Shown piece by piece: positions 33,137-42,930 of a stretch of DNA of 64,000 nt. The stretch's first letter is position 1. Each line of letters starts with the position of its first letter. This DNA is from JANQPX01 sp050633905 (GTDB lineage Bacteria; Pseudomonadota; Alphaproteobacteria; Geminicoccales; Geminicoccaceae). The translations under genes were made by a program, and so were the position numbers. The stretch is from NCBI GenBank assembly GCA_050633905.1, contig JBOEHJ010000050.1, positions 62,001 through 126,000 of the forward strand, written 5' to 3'. The notes under the pieces were generated by a model. It ran no database searches. It had not been told where the DNA came from and worked only from the letters and a program-made list of their open reading frames with translations.

Positions 33137-34974
33137 TGAGGCGTCGATATCGTCAACCGATCGAGTGTCTCAGGGTCAGCTTTTTGCTTATTGAGTGCGG
33201 CCTCGGTGGCTTGTGCCTGATCAACCACGACTGGATGGGGGGAGATTTCATCGGGTGTCCAAAACCATCCGAATTTTCTTGCCACAGCGCCGACGGCTGG
33301 CTGGCTGGTGACCACCGCCAAGGGAACTGCCAAGAACAAGCCCACCAGGACTGGACTCATCCAGACGAGAAGAGTTGGCGCAAGCTGATAAGCCACCAAG
33401 GCCCAGACAACACCCATCAGCGATATGGCACCGTAATTGGCGGCGGCGTCACGCCAACCTTCCACGCCATCGCCGCGCCTTTGGCCTTTCCAGCTCACCT
33501 TGCGACCAAGCAGCGTGTTAAGGACGGCCTGCGTCTGCTGAAACATCATGATGGGGGCTAGCAAGACGGAAAAAAACATTTCAGTAAGAGTGCTCTTGAT
33601 CAGGCGCCAAGGCCCGCCAAATCCCTTCCGTCTAGTCGGATTGGCAAGCGCCACGGCCATGGCCATGAACTTCGGCACAAAAAGCATGCCCATGGTGATG
33701 CTATATAATCCAAGCATTTCAAATGTCTTGGAGACCGGCCAGGTGGGAAAAAGACTGGCACTATCTGGAAAATAAACCCAAGCAGCCGATTGCAGCCAGG
33801 CAGCTTCAAGCGTCGCTAGAAGTAGCAGAACCAGCCAGAAGACCGAGGCCATGTACGACATCACGCCGAAAAGGAGATGCATCCGATTAACGGCACAGAT
33901 GCCTTTCATGGGTAGCAATCGCGTATGCTGTAGATTGCCCTGACACCAGCGTTGATCACGTTGCGCATAGTCGGCAAGCGTGGGGGGGAGTTCTTCGTAA
34001 CTTCCCTCGACCTCGGGGACCAGCCAAACCGACCAGCCGGATCGGGCGAGGAGAGCGGCCTCGACGAAATCGTGACTTAGAATTTCACCACCAAGCGGCG
34101 GCTTACCTGGCAATTTGGGCAGCCCGGCATCGGCCATGAAGGCCTCGGTCCGAATGATGGCGTTATGACCCCAATAATTGCTGCGGCCGGGATACCAAAA
34201 GGCGGTGCCAAGGGCGAAGAGAGGGTTGTAGAGAGCGGAAGCAAATTGCTGGATACGCGCAAACAGCGTCTTGCCGCCAATCGGCTGCGGTGATGTCTGG
34301 ATTAAGCCAGCCTTAGGGTTGGCATCCATTAGCTGTGCTAGATAAACCAGCGTCTCTCCGGTCATCAAACTGTCTGCGTCGAGACAGATGAAATAGCTGT
34401 AGCGTTTGCCCCAGCGCCGACAGAATTCAGCAATATTCCCAGCTTTCCGCCCCTGATTATCGGTGCGGTTGCGATAGAAGATGCGGTCTTTGGCGCCAAG
34501 TTCGGCACAGAGCTTAGCCCACATCGTTTCTTCTTCGAACACGACGTCGGCATCCTGGCTGTCGCTAAGGATAAAGATGTCGAAGAATTGTTGCTGGCCT
34601 GTCTTTTGGAGCGAGCGGTCGATTGCCGCTAGACGGCGGCCAACTGCTTCGGGGTCTTCGTGATAGATGGGAACAGTGAGCGCTGTCTTGCCTTTGATGG
34701 GACCTTGAGAGGCCTCAACTAGCTGGCCTGCCCGCACCATTGACTGGCGACCGGTGAGATGAAGGACGAAGCCAGCGATGGCCGTCCAGAAGGCCATCGA
34801 TATCCAGGCGAAGGTCAGGGCAAAAAGAACGAGGATACCGATCTCTGGAATCGACAGGCCGTCGGATGCAAGGACGCTTGCGAGCAACCGCACAGCCAAC
34901 GCCGTCCCGAGCAGGACCAATATCGTCAGGCCAAGCCGCCGGAGTGGCCCGACAATGCGGGTTACTCGCGACAT
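33133..34974 (-). CDS. opgH: Glucans biosynthesis glucosyltransferase OpgH (MdoH)
   Basis: A 613-residue inner-membrane GT2 enzyme. It has two N-terminal membrane segments, a cytosolic catalytic domain and about five or six C-terminal segments. Catalytic marks are the nucleotide-binding VPIYHEDPEAVGRRL, FICLDADSLMTGE (Asp-Ala-Asp about 200), FVEAALLARSGW and YAQRDQRWCQGNLQH (the RW motif about 340). It uses UDP-glucose to build the beta-glucan backbone of osmoregulated periplasmic glucans. The ATG at 34974 has AAGGGG five bases upstream. It ends the opgD/G - unknown gene - opgH operon. Confidence 0.93.
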   Translation of the reverse strand: MSRVTRIVGPLRRLGLTILVLLGTALAVRLLASVLASDGLSIPEIGILVLFALTFAWISMAFWTAIAGFVLHLTGRQSMVRAGQLVEASQGPIKGKTALTVPIYHEDPEAVGRRLAAIDRSLQKTGQQQFFDIFILSDSQDADVVFEEETMWAKLCAELGAKDRIFYRNRTDNQGRKAGNIAEFCRRWGKRYSYFICLDADSLMTGETLVYLAQLMDANPKAGLIQTSPQPIGGKTLFARIQQFASALYNPLFALGTAFWYPGRSNYWGHNAIIRTEAFMADAGLPKLPGKPPLGGEILSHDFVEAALLARSGWSVWLVPEVEGSYEELPPTLADYAQRDQRWCQGNLQHTRLLPMKGICAVNRMHLLFGVMSYMASVFWLVLLLLATLEAAWLQSAAWVYFPDSASLFPTWPVSKTFEMLGLYSITMGMLFVPKFMAMAVALANPTRRKGFGGPWRLIKSTLTEMFFSVLLAPIMMFQQTQAVLNTLLGRKVSWKGQRRGDGVEGWRDAAANYGAISLMGVVWALVAYQLAPTLLVWMSPVLVGLFLAVPLAVVTSQPAVGAVARKFGWFWTPDEISPHPVVVDQAQATEAALNKQKADPETLDRLTISTPH

Positions 34975-34988
34975 CATGTCCCCTTCAC

Positions 34989-35576
34989 TCAAGGAGTTGA
35001 ACTGCTATCGCGTCCAAGCAAGCTAAGGACCCTGCCGTCCCGCCGGAAGAGATCGCCAAAGGTCTGTGCGATACCCTTGTCGAAAGGTGCCACTTTGGGC
35101 AAGACGTTGCGCACTGACCAAGCTTCATAGGGTTGGTGGTGCATATCGCCTTCGATGCTGGGTGGCACCGCAGAGGGTGCACGTCTGCGCATCGCGGAGA
35201 TGACGTCGTTTGGTAGATCCTCGACGGGCATGAGGAACAAATCAATGGAACGTTCCAAGCTGCCACACATCAGGAATGACGCCCTGCCAATCACCACTGA
35301 GGTGCGATCATGAGGGGGGGCGAGATCAAGAACGTCAGCGAACCAAGCGGTCACATCGATTTCTGCTTCTTCCAAAGCCAGTGATGCGAGATCAGCGCCG
35401 CCATGGGCCCGCCAGAACTGCTCAGCCCTTTTAATGAAGGGCGTGATGAGGCGCTCATGGGCCAACATGGCATCAATGCCGAAGCTCGCAAAAAAACGAC
35501 AGAGTTTTCGTTCTGCTGCCTGCCGATCAGTAAGACTAGGATGATGCCGACTGACGACGTTGTTGTTATTATTCAT
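34989..35576 (-). CDS. Unknown protein encoded between opgD/G and opgH
   Basis: A 195-residue protein that I do not recognise. It begins with a run of asparagines (MNNNNNVVSRHHP), has no signal peptide or membrane segment, and is mixed helical with FFASFGIDAMLAHERLI, FIKRAEQFWRAHGG and SVVIGRASFLMCGSLERSI. The start overlaps the opgD/G stop (ATGA) and it ends 14 bases before the opgH start, so it is co-transcribed and probably translationally coupled. This suggests a part in glucan synthesis or its regulation in the cytosol. The codon use looks like its neighbours. Confidence 0.72.
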   Translation of the reverse strand: MNNNNNVVSRHHPSLTDRQAAERKLCRFFASFGIDAMLAHERLITPFIKRAEQFWRAHGGADLASLALEEAEIDVTAWFADVLDLAPPHDRTSVVIGRASFLMCGSLERSIDLFLMPVEDLPNDVISAMRRRAPSAVPPSIEGDMHHQPYEAWSVRNVLPKVAPFDKGIAQTFGDLFRRDGRVLSLLGRDSSSTP

Positions 35577-37135
35577 GATGGTGTCCAACGATATGTCCAA
35601 ATTTCCGTAACGTCTTCTTGATTAAGCTTGAGGATCGCACGCATCTCGCAAAGTGGCTCTCCTTGAGGAAACAAGTCAAAGGTGAGCCGCCACCCGCCAA
35701 GCTCACGGCTATGCTCAAGTCTCGAAGGCCCTAGATCTCCCTGATGGGTTTTGACCAGTGCTTCAAGTTTGGCATCAGGCGCCAATTCATCGAGACGACC
35801 TCCTTTGAAGTCGACAAAGAACCGGCGTCCGTCTCTCTCCCCCGAAGGCCCGATGCGCGTGGCCTCCACGCGTCCAAGAGGTGGACGACGCGGCTGATCC
35901 AGCTGTGAATGCAGGCGATAGGAAAGATTGATCGGCCTGCCAACTTCCGCTGGCGCATCGGGAACCCAAAAGGCAACGACATTGTCGTTATCTTGATGAT
36001 CGCTTGGGATCTCAATCAGTTCGACATGTCCCGGTCCCCAGGGAGATGTCGGCTCGACCCAAGTGCTCGGCCGCTTTTGATATCGCTCGTTAAGGTCCTG
36101 GTAACTCTCAAAATTTAGATCGCGCTGGAAAAGACCAAATCCCCGAGGGTTCTCATCCAGAAAGGCGCTGATCTGAAGCGTATTATGATTGGACAAGGGG
36201 CGCCAAAGCCACTCACCTCGACCGTTGTTGATCAAGAGACCATCGGAGTCGTGTAACTCAGGGCGAAAATCGTCGAATTGCCTGCCCCTATTCTCGCCAT
36301 ACATGAACATGCTGGTCAGCGGCGCCAAGCCGAGCTTCTCGATGGCCTGCCTCGGATAAAGGACAGCCTTGACCTCTGCGACGGCTACGACCCCCGGATG
36401 CAGAACAAATTCATAGGCGCCGGTGATGCTTGGACTGTCCAGGAGTGCGTACACCCTGATCTCATCGGCAACGCCTGCAGGCTTGTCGAGCCAGAATTCT
36501 CGAAAGAGCGGGAACTCCTCACCTTTAGGCAAGGCAGTATCGACGGCCAAACCACGCGCCGAGAGGCCATATTGTTGATCCCGTCCGAGTAGCCGAAAAT
36601 AGGAGGCTCCGTGAAACGTTGCAATTTCCGGAAAATGGACGGGGCCATCTTCCGCATAATGCAACGTCAGACCTGCAAAGCCGAGATCGGGTGGCAAATC
36701 CTTGGAAAAACCATTCGTGCCATAGTCGAACAGATCCCGTCGATAAGGAACCTCGACCACATGTCCCTGTTCGATGACGTTGATCTTGATCGGCTTTTGA
36801 TAATAAGAGCCGAGATGCCGAAACACGACGCGAAACCGAGAATGGTCGTCTCGCCATAGAGCCTCTTCGTCCCGATATTTGATCTGTTGATAGGTCGGAA
36901 CGTCCAGTGATCGAAGCGGTTCGGGGAGAACGAAATCGTCGGCTTGATAAGGGCGCGTCGCCAATTCCTCGGCAAGGACCCTCACGCGTTCGAAGCTGAA
37001 GGACGCGTTGCCATTCACGGCACCGTTTGCTGTGCCATTCAGGGCGCCGTCGTCAGCCCATACGGGAGCAGGTGCAAGAGCGCCGAGCGCCGCACCTGCT
37101 GATGTCATCATAAAATGCCGTCGATGCAGCGACAT
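35573..37135 (-). CDS. Periplasmic glucan biosynthesis protein, OpgD/OpgG family
   Basis: A 520-residue periplasmic protein of the MdoG family, with FSFERVRVLAEELATRPYQ at the domain start, IKYRDEEALWRDDHSRFRVVFRHLG, and the late motifs GRGEWLWRPLSNHNTLQISAFLDENPRGFGLFQRD and RPSTWVEPTSPWGPG. The N-terminus MSLHRRHFMMTSAGAALGAL has a twin-arginine-like signal, which points to OpgD rather than Sec-exported OpgG. It shapes or branches the glucan backbone made by OpgH. Only one opgG/D gene is present here. It is first in the operon and divergent from an OmpA-domain gene across 651 bp. Confidence 0.9.
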   Translation of the reverse strand: MSLHRRHFMMTSAGAALGALAPAPVWADDGALNGTANGAVNGNASFSFERVRVLAEELATRPYQADDFVLPEPLRSLDVPTYQQIKYRDEEALWRDDHSRFRVVFRHLGSYYQKPIKINVIEQGHVVEVPYRRDLFDYGTNGFSKDLPPDLGFAGLTLHYAEDGPVHFPEIATFHGASYFRLLGRDQQYGLSARGLAVDTALPKGEEFPLFREFWLDKPAGVADEIRVYALLDSPSITGAYEFVLHPGVVAVAEVKAVLYPRQAIEKLGLAPLTSMFMYGENRGRQFDDFRPELHDSDGLLINNGRGEWLWRPLSNHNTLQISAFLDENPRGFGLFQRDLNFESYQDLNERYQKRPSTWVEPTSPWGPGHVELIEIPSDHQDNDNVVAFWVPDAPAEVGRPINLSYRLHSQLDQPRRPPLGRVEATRIGPSGERDGRRFFVDFKGGRLDELAPDAKLEALVKTHQGDLGPSRLEHSRELGGWRLTFDLFPQGEPLCEMRAILKLNQEDVTEIWTYRWTPS

Positions 37136-37786
37136 CGCTTAAACTCGTACCTTTTTCTGTTCACATCGACACGCAATTGCCAATCGCCGCACAACCATAT
37201 GCGGTCTGATCCCAACGGCGTTTGATCGTTTTTTATTTGCAGCCTTCATTTCCAACGAACCGTGATTTAGGTACTCAGCGAACCGCTCTCAAGCCTGTCC
37301 TCGAGATTCAACGGCACAGTTCAAGGAAATTTTGGCCGGACACTGATGTAAACGCTAAAACAATGATTTAAATCCATGACCCGCAACAAAAATTAGAGCT
37401 ATTTTCCTGAGCAGATGACGTAGGTGTTCATCAGGCCTGCAACTTCACAAAACATCGGTTCAAAATGCAGGCTTTCTCTATCAATTTAGCGGTCACAATT
37501 GCCAGGTTTGATCGGCACGGCATGTCGATTTCACCAAGACCTTATGATGAAAGATCGCATATCATTCCGATATCAGAATTCCATCCACCTTCGGCAGAGA
37601 TGCGACAATGAGACGCATTCAAATGCCTTGCTTCGACAAAACAACCCTCAAGTGGACGTCTGATCGATCGAATTTAGCCTTTAGTAGATTTGACTTGACG
37701 CAGCGAAAGCACACGACATGATCAGGGTTTCAAAATAGCAGATTGGCCCTTTAGTCAGTCGAGGGCGTTTTGTGGGATTCTGAGTG
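37136..37786. other. Long divergent intergenic region between opgD/G and the OmpA-domain gene
   Basis: About 650 bp without a recognisable gene, richer in A and T than the flanking genes. It must contain the promoters of both divergent genes. A TTGACT/TTGACG stretch near 37692 on the plus strand could be a -35 element, but no good -10 follows. An ATATC-N5-GATAT dyad lies near 37559. I see no structured RNA or coding signal. Confidence 0.4.
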
Positions 37787-39682
37787 ATGTTTGAACCGCG
37801 TCATGTTCTGGGTCTGCCAAGCTTGCTGGCAATTGCCATCGTTCTTGGTTCAACGCCTGGAGGCAGTGAAGCCAGGGCTGAAAGTCTGACTTCGGCATTG
37901 AACGCTTTATCGCCGAGAGTTCTCGGGCAGGTTGAAAGTGATCCGCCTTCTGAGCTCGCCCAGGATCAAGAGAGCGAACTAGCAGATGGTGATGTGCCGT
38001 TTTCGGAGCTGAACGAGGCTTTGTCGGCAGCTCGGGCTCGTTTGACCGAACTTACTAAAGCTGCGGAGATTGCCAAAGTCGCAAGTCAGTTGAGAGAAGA
38101 ACTGGAAGCAGCGAAAGCTGAAAACCTCGAGCTGAAGGCCACGTTGAAGAAAGCGGAAGCCACAAATTCGGCGCTCGTGAGTGAAAATCAAGCGGCCCTC
38201 GAGCGGGTGTCAGAAACTGAAGTGGCCTCATCTGAAGCGACGGCGGAGGCTCGACGGTTGGATGAGGAGCTGGTGGCGCTGCGTTGGCAAAACAGCCAGC
38301 TCAGCACGAGCCTTGCGCGCGCGGAAGCGTCGGCCAGCGACGCTGGCGATAAGCTCGAGACTATCAAGACCCAAACTGCCGCGGAGATCGAGGCGCTTAC
38401 CAAGTCATTGGAAGGCTCAGCAGCGGAAATGGCCAGCTTGAAGATCGAGCTTGATGCAACAAGAGAAAGTGCCTTGATCGCTGAACAGCGGGGTGCTGAT
38501 CTTGATGCACAGCTTGCGCAGCTCAGCGTCGGGTCGAGCGAAACCCAGGCCAAAGCAGCGAAGCTGGCCGAAGATCTCGATGTAACCATCACGGAATTGG
38601 GGGAAACGCGTACCGAACTCACCACAGTCCGGCAGACGCTTGATGATGCTAATCTCTCGCTTACTGCGGCTAACCAGGAAGCTGCGGTGCTGCGCGAGCA
38701 ATCTGTGACCAATCGCGAGATCACGGACAAGCTTCGTCAGGATCTTGAAAAGGCTGAGGCTGAGCTCCAGCTCGCTAGCGCCAGCAATGTAGACCTTAGA
38801 GAGCAGGTCAAAATCTTGCGAGTAGCAGCCGGTGAGGCGACTGATGCAGCCCGGCTCAATCTCCTCGCTGTTGAAAATCAGATTGACGAAATCAACGCTG
38901 CACTCGCGACGGTAAAAGGTGATGAGGGCGGCTCGTCGGATGAGAGTTCGAGGATATCGGCGGCTGAAGAGGGGGCTGCTAGCGACAACGCCGTTGACGA
39001 GGTCAAAGTTGCCGCCGCCACACCGCCCGAGGTTGCATCGGCCGCTGCGGCCGTTTGGGTGCCTAAGTTGACCCCGGCGAGGTCAACCGCCGCGGGGCAG
39101 CAGCAACTCATTGCTGCAAACTCGCCAGCGCCGTCCCCATCCTTTGTTGCCAACAATCCACCGGCGGCCAGCAGTCCGCTTGCTAATCGGGTCATCAATA
39201 CGAACATAGAGGCGCAAAGTGATGCGACTGTTGATCCAATAAGAACAGCTTCCCTTGTCACCGACTTGCCTGATGAGCGCCGCCAAAAAGCGGCGGCATT
39301 GCTCGAGGATCTTAATGCCAGCTTGAGTGATCGTGGTCTGACCATGACGGTGCCGGGTACGATCCTGTTCGCCGTTAACAGCGATGAGATAGGGCAAGGC
39401 GCCCATGAAACGCTCGCAAAGGTGGCGGAAATGGTCGATCTCTACGCGGACCGAGACGTTCTCATCGTTGGCCATACCGATGCCGTGGGCGATGATGACT
39501 ACAATCAAGAGCTATCGGAACGCCGAGCCGAGTTGGTGAAGACCTATTTCGTTGACGAGCTGGATATTGCGAAGAATCGCCTTTCGGTCGAAGGCGAAGG
39601 AGAAAGGCGTCCCATCACATCGAATGCAACGGCGGAGGGACGGGATGCCAACCGCAGGGTCGAAGTGATTGTTTTGAACTGA
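37787..39682 (+). CDS. Coiled-coil protein with C-terminal OmpA peptidoglycan-binding domain
   Basis: A 631-residue exported protein. A signal peptide (LPSLLAIAIVLGSTPGGSEARA) is followed by a long coiled coil at about residues 70-380 rich in A, E, L and K, a proline/alanine/serine linker (about 380-490), and an OmpA-type domain from about 520 to the end: TVPGTILFAVNSDEIGQGAHETL, VLIVGHTDAVGDDDYNQELSERRAELV and EGEGERRPITSNATAEGRDANRRVEVIV. The OmpA domain should bind peptidoglycan, leaving the coiled coil to span or measure the periplasm. No outer-membrane barrel or lipobox is visible. The GTG immediately before the ATG would add one residue. Confidence 0.85.
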   Translation: MFEPRHVLGLPSLLAIAIVLGSTPGGSEARAESLTSALNALSPRVLGQVESDPPSELAQDQESELADGDVPFSELNEALSAARARLTELTKAAEIAKVASQLREELEAAKAENLELKATLKKAEATNSALVSENQAALERVSETEVASSEATAEARRLDEELVALRWQNSQLSTSLARAEASASDAGDKLETIKTQTAAEIEALTKSLEGSAAEMASLKIELDATRESALIAEQRGADLDAQLAQLSVGSSETQAKAAKLAEDLDVTITELGETRTELTTVRQTLDDANLSLTAANQEAAVLREQSVTNREITDKLRQDLEKAEAELQLASASNVDLREQVKILRVAAGEATDAARLNLLAVENQIDEINAALATVKGDEGGSSDESSRISAAEEGAASDNAVDEVKVAAATPPEVASAAAAVWVPKLTPARSTAAGQQQLIAANSPAPSPSFVANNPPAASSPLANRVINTNIEAQSDATVDPIRTASLVTDLPDERRQKAAALLEDLNASLSDRGLTMTVPGTILFAVNSDEIGQGAHETLAKVAEMVDLYADRDVLIVGHTDAVGDDDYNQELSERRAELVKTYFVDELDIAKNRLSVEGEGERRPITSNATAEGRDANRRVEVIVLN

Positions 39683-39715
39683 ACGCGTATCGATCAGGAG
39701 TGGGTCGCCCGGGCC

Positions 39716-41332
39716 TTAGCCCATCGATCGGCTATTGGCTTCCTGCTGCGTCAGCAAAGCAAGGAAGCTCTCGGCCGGCAAAGGTGGGCTGATCAGGTCG
39801 CCCTGAACCTCGTCGCATCCCAAAGCCTTTAGCTGCTCAAGCTGCTCGCTGGTCTCGACACCTTCGGCCGTAATCTTCAGATCAAGGTCGTGGCCAAGAT
39901 CGATGATGGCACGAATGGTTGCCTCATTCTGACCGTCTCGTCCCAATCGATGGACAAAGCTCTGATCGATCTTCAAGCGTTGGACGGGCAAACGATGGAT
40001 GTAAGACAGTGACGAATAGCCGGTNNCCGAAGTCATCAAGAGAAAATGTAACGCCCAGGTTATTGAGGCGATTCAGACTGTCGATCGCGACGCGGCTATT
40101 TTCCAGCATCACGCCCTCGGTAAGTTCGATCTCGAGGGTCTCAGGCGCAATCCCAGTACGGGTGATCATCGACTTTACCAGATCGACGACAGCTTCATCA
40201 CGAAATTGAATAGGCGAGAAATTGACCGCGAGCTGAAGTGCCGGCAAGCCTTTCTCCGTCCAGGACAGGGCATGTCGGCAGGCTTGTTCGAGAACATTCT
40301 CCGTAATTGGATTGATCAAGCCGATGGTCTCAGCTAGCGCAATAAACTCGCTCGGCCTTACAACACCCCGCCTCGGATGCTGCCAGCGCAGCAGCGCTTC
40401 CATGCCGATAATTTGATCATTATCAATCGCTTGTCGAGGCTGGTAGTAGACGGTGAATTCATGCGCGGCGACGGCTCGGCGGAGTTCTCTCTCCAGCAGG
40501 CCTTGGCGTCTCGCGGTCATATTCATCTGTGGTGAGGAGAAGCAGGCTGTATTGCGGCCGAGCGCCTTAGCGCGGCATTTGGCAAGTTCCGCATTTCTCA
40601 ACAATTGATCCGATCCGCACCCATCTCTTGGGAACATACTCATGCCAATGCTAGCGGTCAGGCGAAGTTCTTCACCTCTGATAAGGAATGGTTCGTAAAG
40701 GCTCTTGTTGAGGCGCGCTGCAAAGGTTCGGGCTGCTGTTCTGTCGTTGATTTCCTGTTGCAAAATGACAAAATCGTCATTGCCAAAACGGCCAACCATG
40801 TCATCAGAACCGACCAGACCCCGAAGCCGCTTCGCCACATTCTTCAACACGTGGTCACCAAATGTCAGGCCGAATGCATCATTCACGCCCTTGAAACGAT
40901 CGAGATTGATCAGAAATAAGGCGCATGTAGCTTCCCGTCTGTAGGCACGGGCCAGCATGGCATCAAGATATTGCCGGTAAGCATCGCGGGCTGGAAGCTT
41001 GGTGATGGGGTCCAACTCAGCTAGGCGCCCCCGTGCGGCATCACGTTGTTCCAACTCGTTGATGTCTGGAGACGTCATCACGACCTGGATAACCCAACGC
41101 TGCTCATGGTCTAAGGAGACTGCTGTGCGATCGAGCGAGATGGCTGCGAGGCGGAAGGTCGGGTGCGGTCATTCTTCGGACCTTTCCTGATCCAGGCCCG
41201 ATTCAAAGGCGATGGTGATCTGATAATCGATACCGGTCGCAGCAGCCATCATTTCAGGAGGTCATCCCCAGACAAAGCACACGAACGTTGTTCGACAATA
41301 TGGATGCCGTGATCGTCAGTATCGCACGTCAT
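39716..41332 (-). pseudogene. PAS-like - GGDEF - EAL cyclic-di-GMP protein, frame broken at three places
   Basis: Homology-like sequence runs from an ATG at 41332 to 39716 but is not one open frame. (1) At about 41254 the frame starting MTCDTDDHGIHIVEQRS ends; one missing base would join it to MMAAATGIDYQITIAFES. (2) An in-frame TGA lies at 41169-41171, before PHPTFRLAAISLDRT. (3) NN at 40025-40026 stands where one base is needed to read DDF-GTGYSSL. The GGDEF site is degenerate (GRFGNDDF), so cyclase activity is unlikely. The EAL site is complete (MEALLRW, LAVNFSP, LEIELTEG, LDDF, LKIDQSFV, AEGVET, VQGDL), so the intact protein would be a c-di-GMP phosphodiesterase. A working gene may begin at the GTG/ATG at 41081/41078, giving GGDEF-EAL only. 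Sequencing error is as likely as true decay. Confidence 0.75.
40025..40026. other. Ambiguous bases NN inside the EAL domain, one base too many
   Basis: Reading the minus strand, the conserved DDFGTGYS motif needs GGN-ACC, with a single base between GG and ACC. The assembly has two N here, which makes a frameshift that is probably artificial. Confidence 0.8.
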
Positions 41333-41707
41333 TGTATTTTGAAGATAAAATTTTATCGACTGCTCTGCCTTATATGTAAAATTTATCTATCAAATAGGAG
41401 TTGATTTGACAATTATTAAATATACATTTTCTTTTTGAGATTGCGTATCTAAGAATGCAACTAAATAGAAGAAAATTTTAGGCAATATTAGCCAGTTTAT
41501 TTGACTTTATCGTCAGTAACAATGACAGGTCAGCTGGCTGGTCCGCTGCGAGATACCCGGATTGGAAAAAAGCATCGTATGCGCTAGTGGTGAAACCGTA
41601 CCGTTCGATCCCATCATGGTTAAGCTACAATTTCCGCGGTCAATATCCTCGACCCTGTGCTTTGCGATCTCTTCGACATAATCGGGCCGCCTGAAAAAGA
41701 GTACTTC
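41333..41707. other. AT-rich divergent region between the EAL gene and the FIST gene
   Basis: About 375 bp, strongly AT-rich between 41333 and 41515, in clear contrast to the flanking genes. It contains a TTGACA hexamer near 41406 on the plus strand, without a well-spaced -10. It must hold the promoters of the two divergent genes. No gene is recognised. Confidence 0.45.
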
Positions 41708-42823
41708 ATGACAGAATTCCGAGCTGCGTCAGGAACCGGGCCAGACTGGATAACCGCCTGTGACGCCTGCATTACCAAGATCCGTAAAGCGCCCTTGAGC
41801 GCCAATTTGGGTTTCGTCTATGCGAGCGACCCGTTCGCTCATGCATTGGATATGATTGCAGAGCGATTGCGGGAAGCAACGGGTATTAAGCTCTGGGTCG
41901 GAACCGGTGGCCGGGGAGTTTGCACTACAGGGCATAGCGCCTTTGAACAAGGGATGATCGTTGTCTTGGCAGCAGCGTTGCAGCCGGGCTCGTTTCAGGT
42001 CTTCGACGGCGTTCTGACGCGGGATGGCAATCGACAACATGTGACGATCAACGGTCATCCAGCGAATTTCGGTATCGTCCACGGCGATCCCCGGCATATC
42101 AAGACCCCCTTGATGATTGAACAATTAGGCCTTGAGAGTGATGCTTTTCTGATCGGTGGTTTGACGTCGGCTATCAGCAATGGTGCCATGCAAATCGCGG
42201 GGCATCCGACTGAAGGAGGTCTCTCCGGTGTCTTCATGTCCGCCGATGTGCCCTTGGTCACGGGGTTATCTCAGGGATGCACGCCCATTGGCCCGGCACG
42301 CGAAATCACGGCAACCGATGGTCCCTGGATCGAAGCTTTTGACCATGAACCAGCACTTCAGGTCTTGAAGCGCGATATAGGCCCACTTCTCGCTAAGAAC
42401 TTGGACCGAACAGCCGGCTTTATTCTGGCGGCAAGATCGCAACCCAATAGCGAGCAAAACGATTATCTGGTTCGAGAAATTGTTGAGATCGATCCGTTTC
42501 GTCAGTCGATTATGGTCGGCGACGACCTCAGGCGCGGTGATCGCTTAGGTTTCGTCAAACGCGATCCAGAGGCGGCACAGGCCGATCTTCGACGACTGGC
42601 AGGCGATCTTCGACGACGCGCCGAAGGCAGGCCTATTCTTGGCGCTCTCTATCATAGTTGTTTGGAGCGTGGCCGGCATATGTTTGGGACGGATTCGATG
42701 GAATTGCGCATGATCGAAGAAGAGTTGGGAAAGATACCGCTTGCCGGGTTTTTCACCAATGGTGAGATCTATCGCAACCAACTTTATGGTTACTCTGCCA
42801 TTTTGACCCTTTTTCTCGGTTAG
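41708..42823 (+). CDS. FIST domain sensory protein
   Basis: A 371-residue protein with FIST-N (about residues 20-200: LGFVYASDPFAHALDMIAERLREATG, WVGTGGRGVCTTG and the glycine-rich GLTSAISNGAMQIAG) and FIST-C (about 215-355: VTGLSQGCTPIGPAREITATDGPWIEAFDHEPAL and ALYHSCLERGRHMFG, then PLAGFFTNGEIY). FIST proteins are predicted small-ligand sensors, often encoded with or fused to signalling domains. No output domain is fused here, but a c-di-GMP gene is divergent to it, suggesting a sensor-output pair. I use the ATG at 41708 (GAG six bases upstream); the longer frame from 41657 has no support. Confidence 0.88.
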   Translation: MTEFRAASGTGPDWITACDACITKIRKAPLSANLGFVYASDPFAHALDMIAERLREATGIKLWVGTGGRGVCTTGHSAFEQGMIVVLAAALQPGSFQVFDGVLTRDGNRQHVTINGHPANFGIVHGDPRHIKTPLMIEQLGLESDAFLIGGLTSAISNGAMQIAGHPTEGGLSGVFMSADVPLVTGLSQGCTPIGPAREITATDGPWIEAFDHEPALQVLKRDIGPLLAKNLDRTAGFILAARSQPNSEQNDYLVREIVEIDPFRQSIMVGDDLRRGDRLGFVKRDPEAAQADLRRLAGDLRRRAEGRPILGALYHSCLERGRHMFGTDSMELRMIEEELGKIPLAGFFTNGEIYRNQLYGYSAILTLFLG

Positions 42824-42930
42824 GCTGTTGCTCGATCGGGTCTGCCAACATCATTCTTTCTTGGGAAGCGTGAGAAGCCCAAGCTGGAACAACGGGGATC
42901 CTCCTGCCGTTTTTGACGCGATGGAATGAT

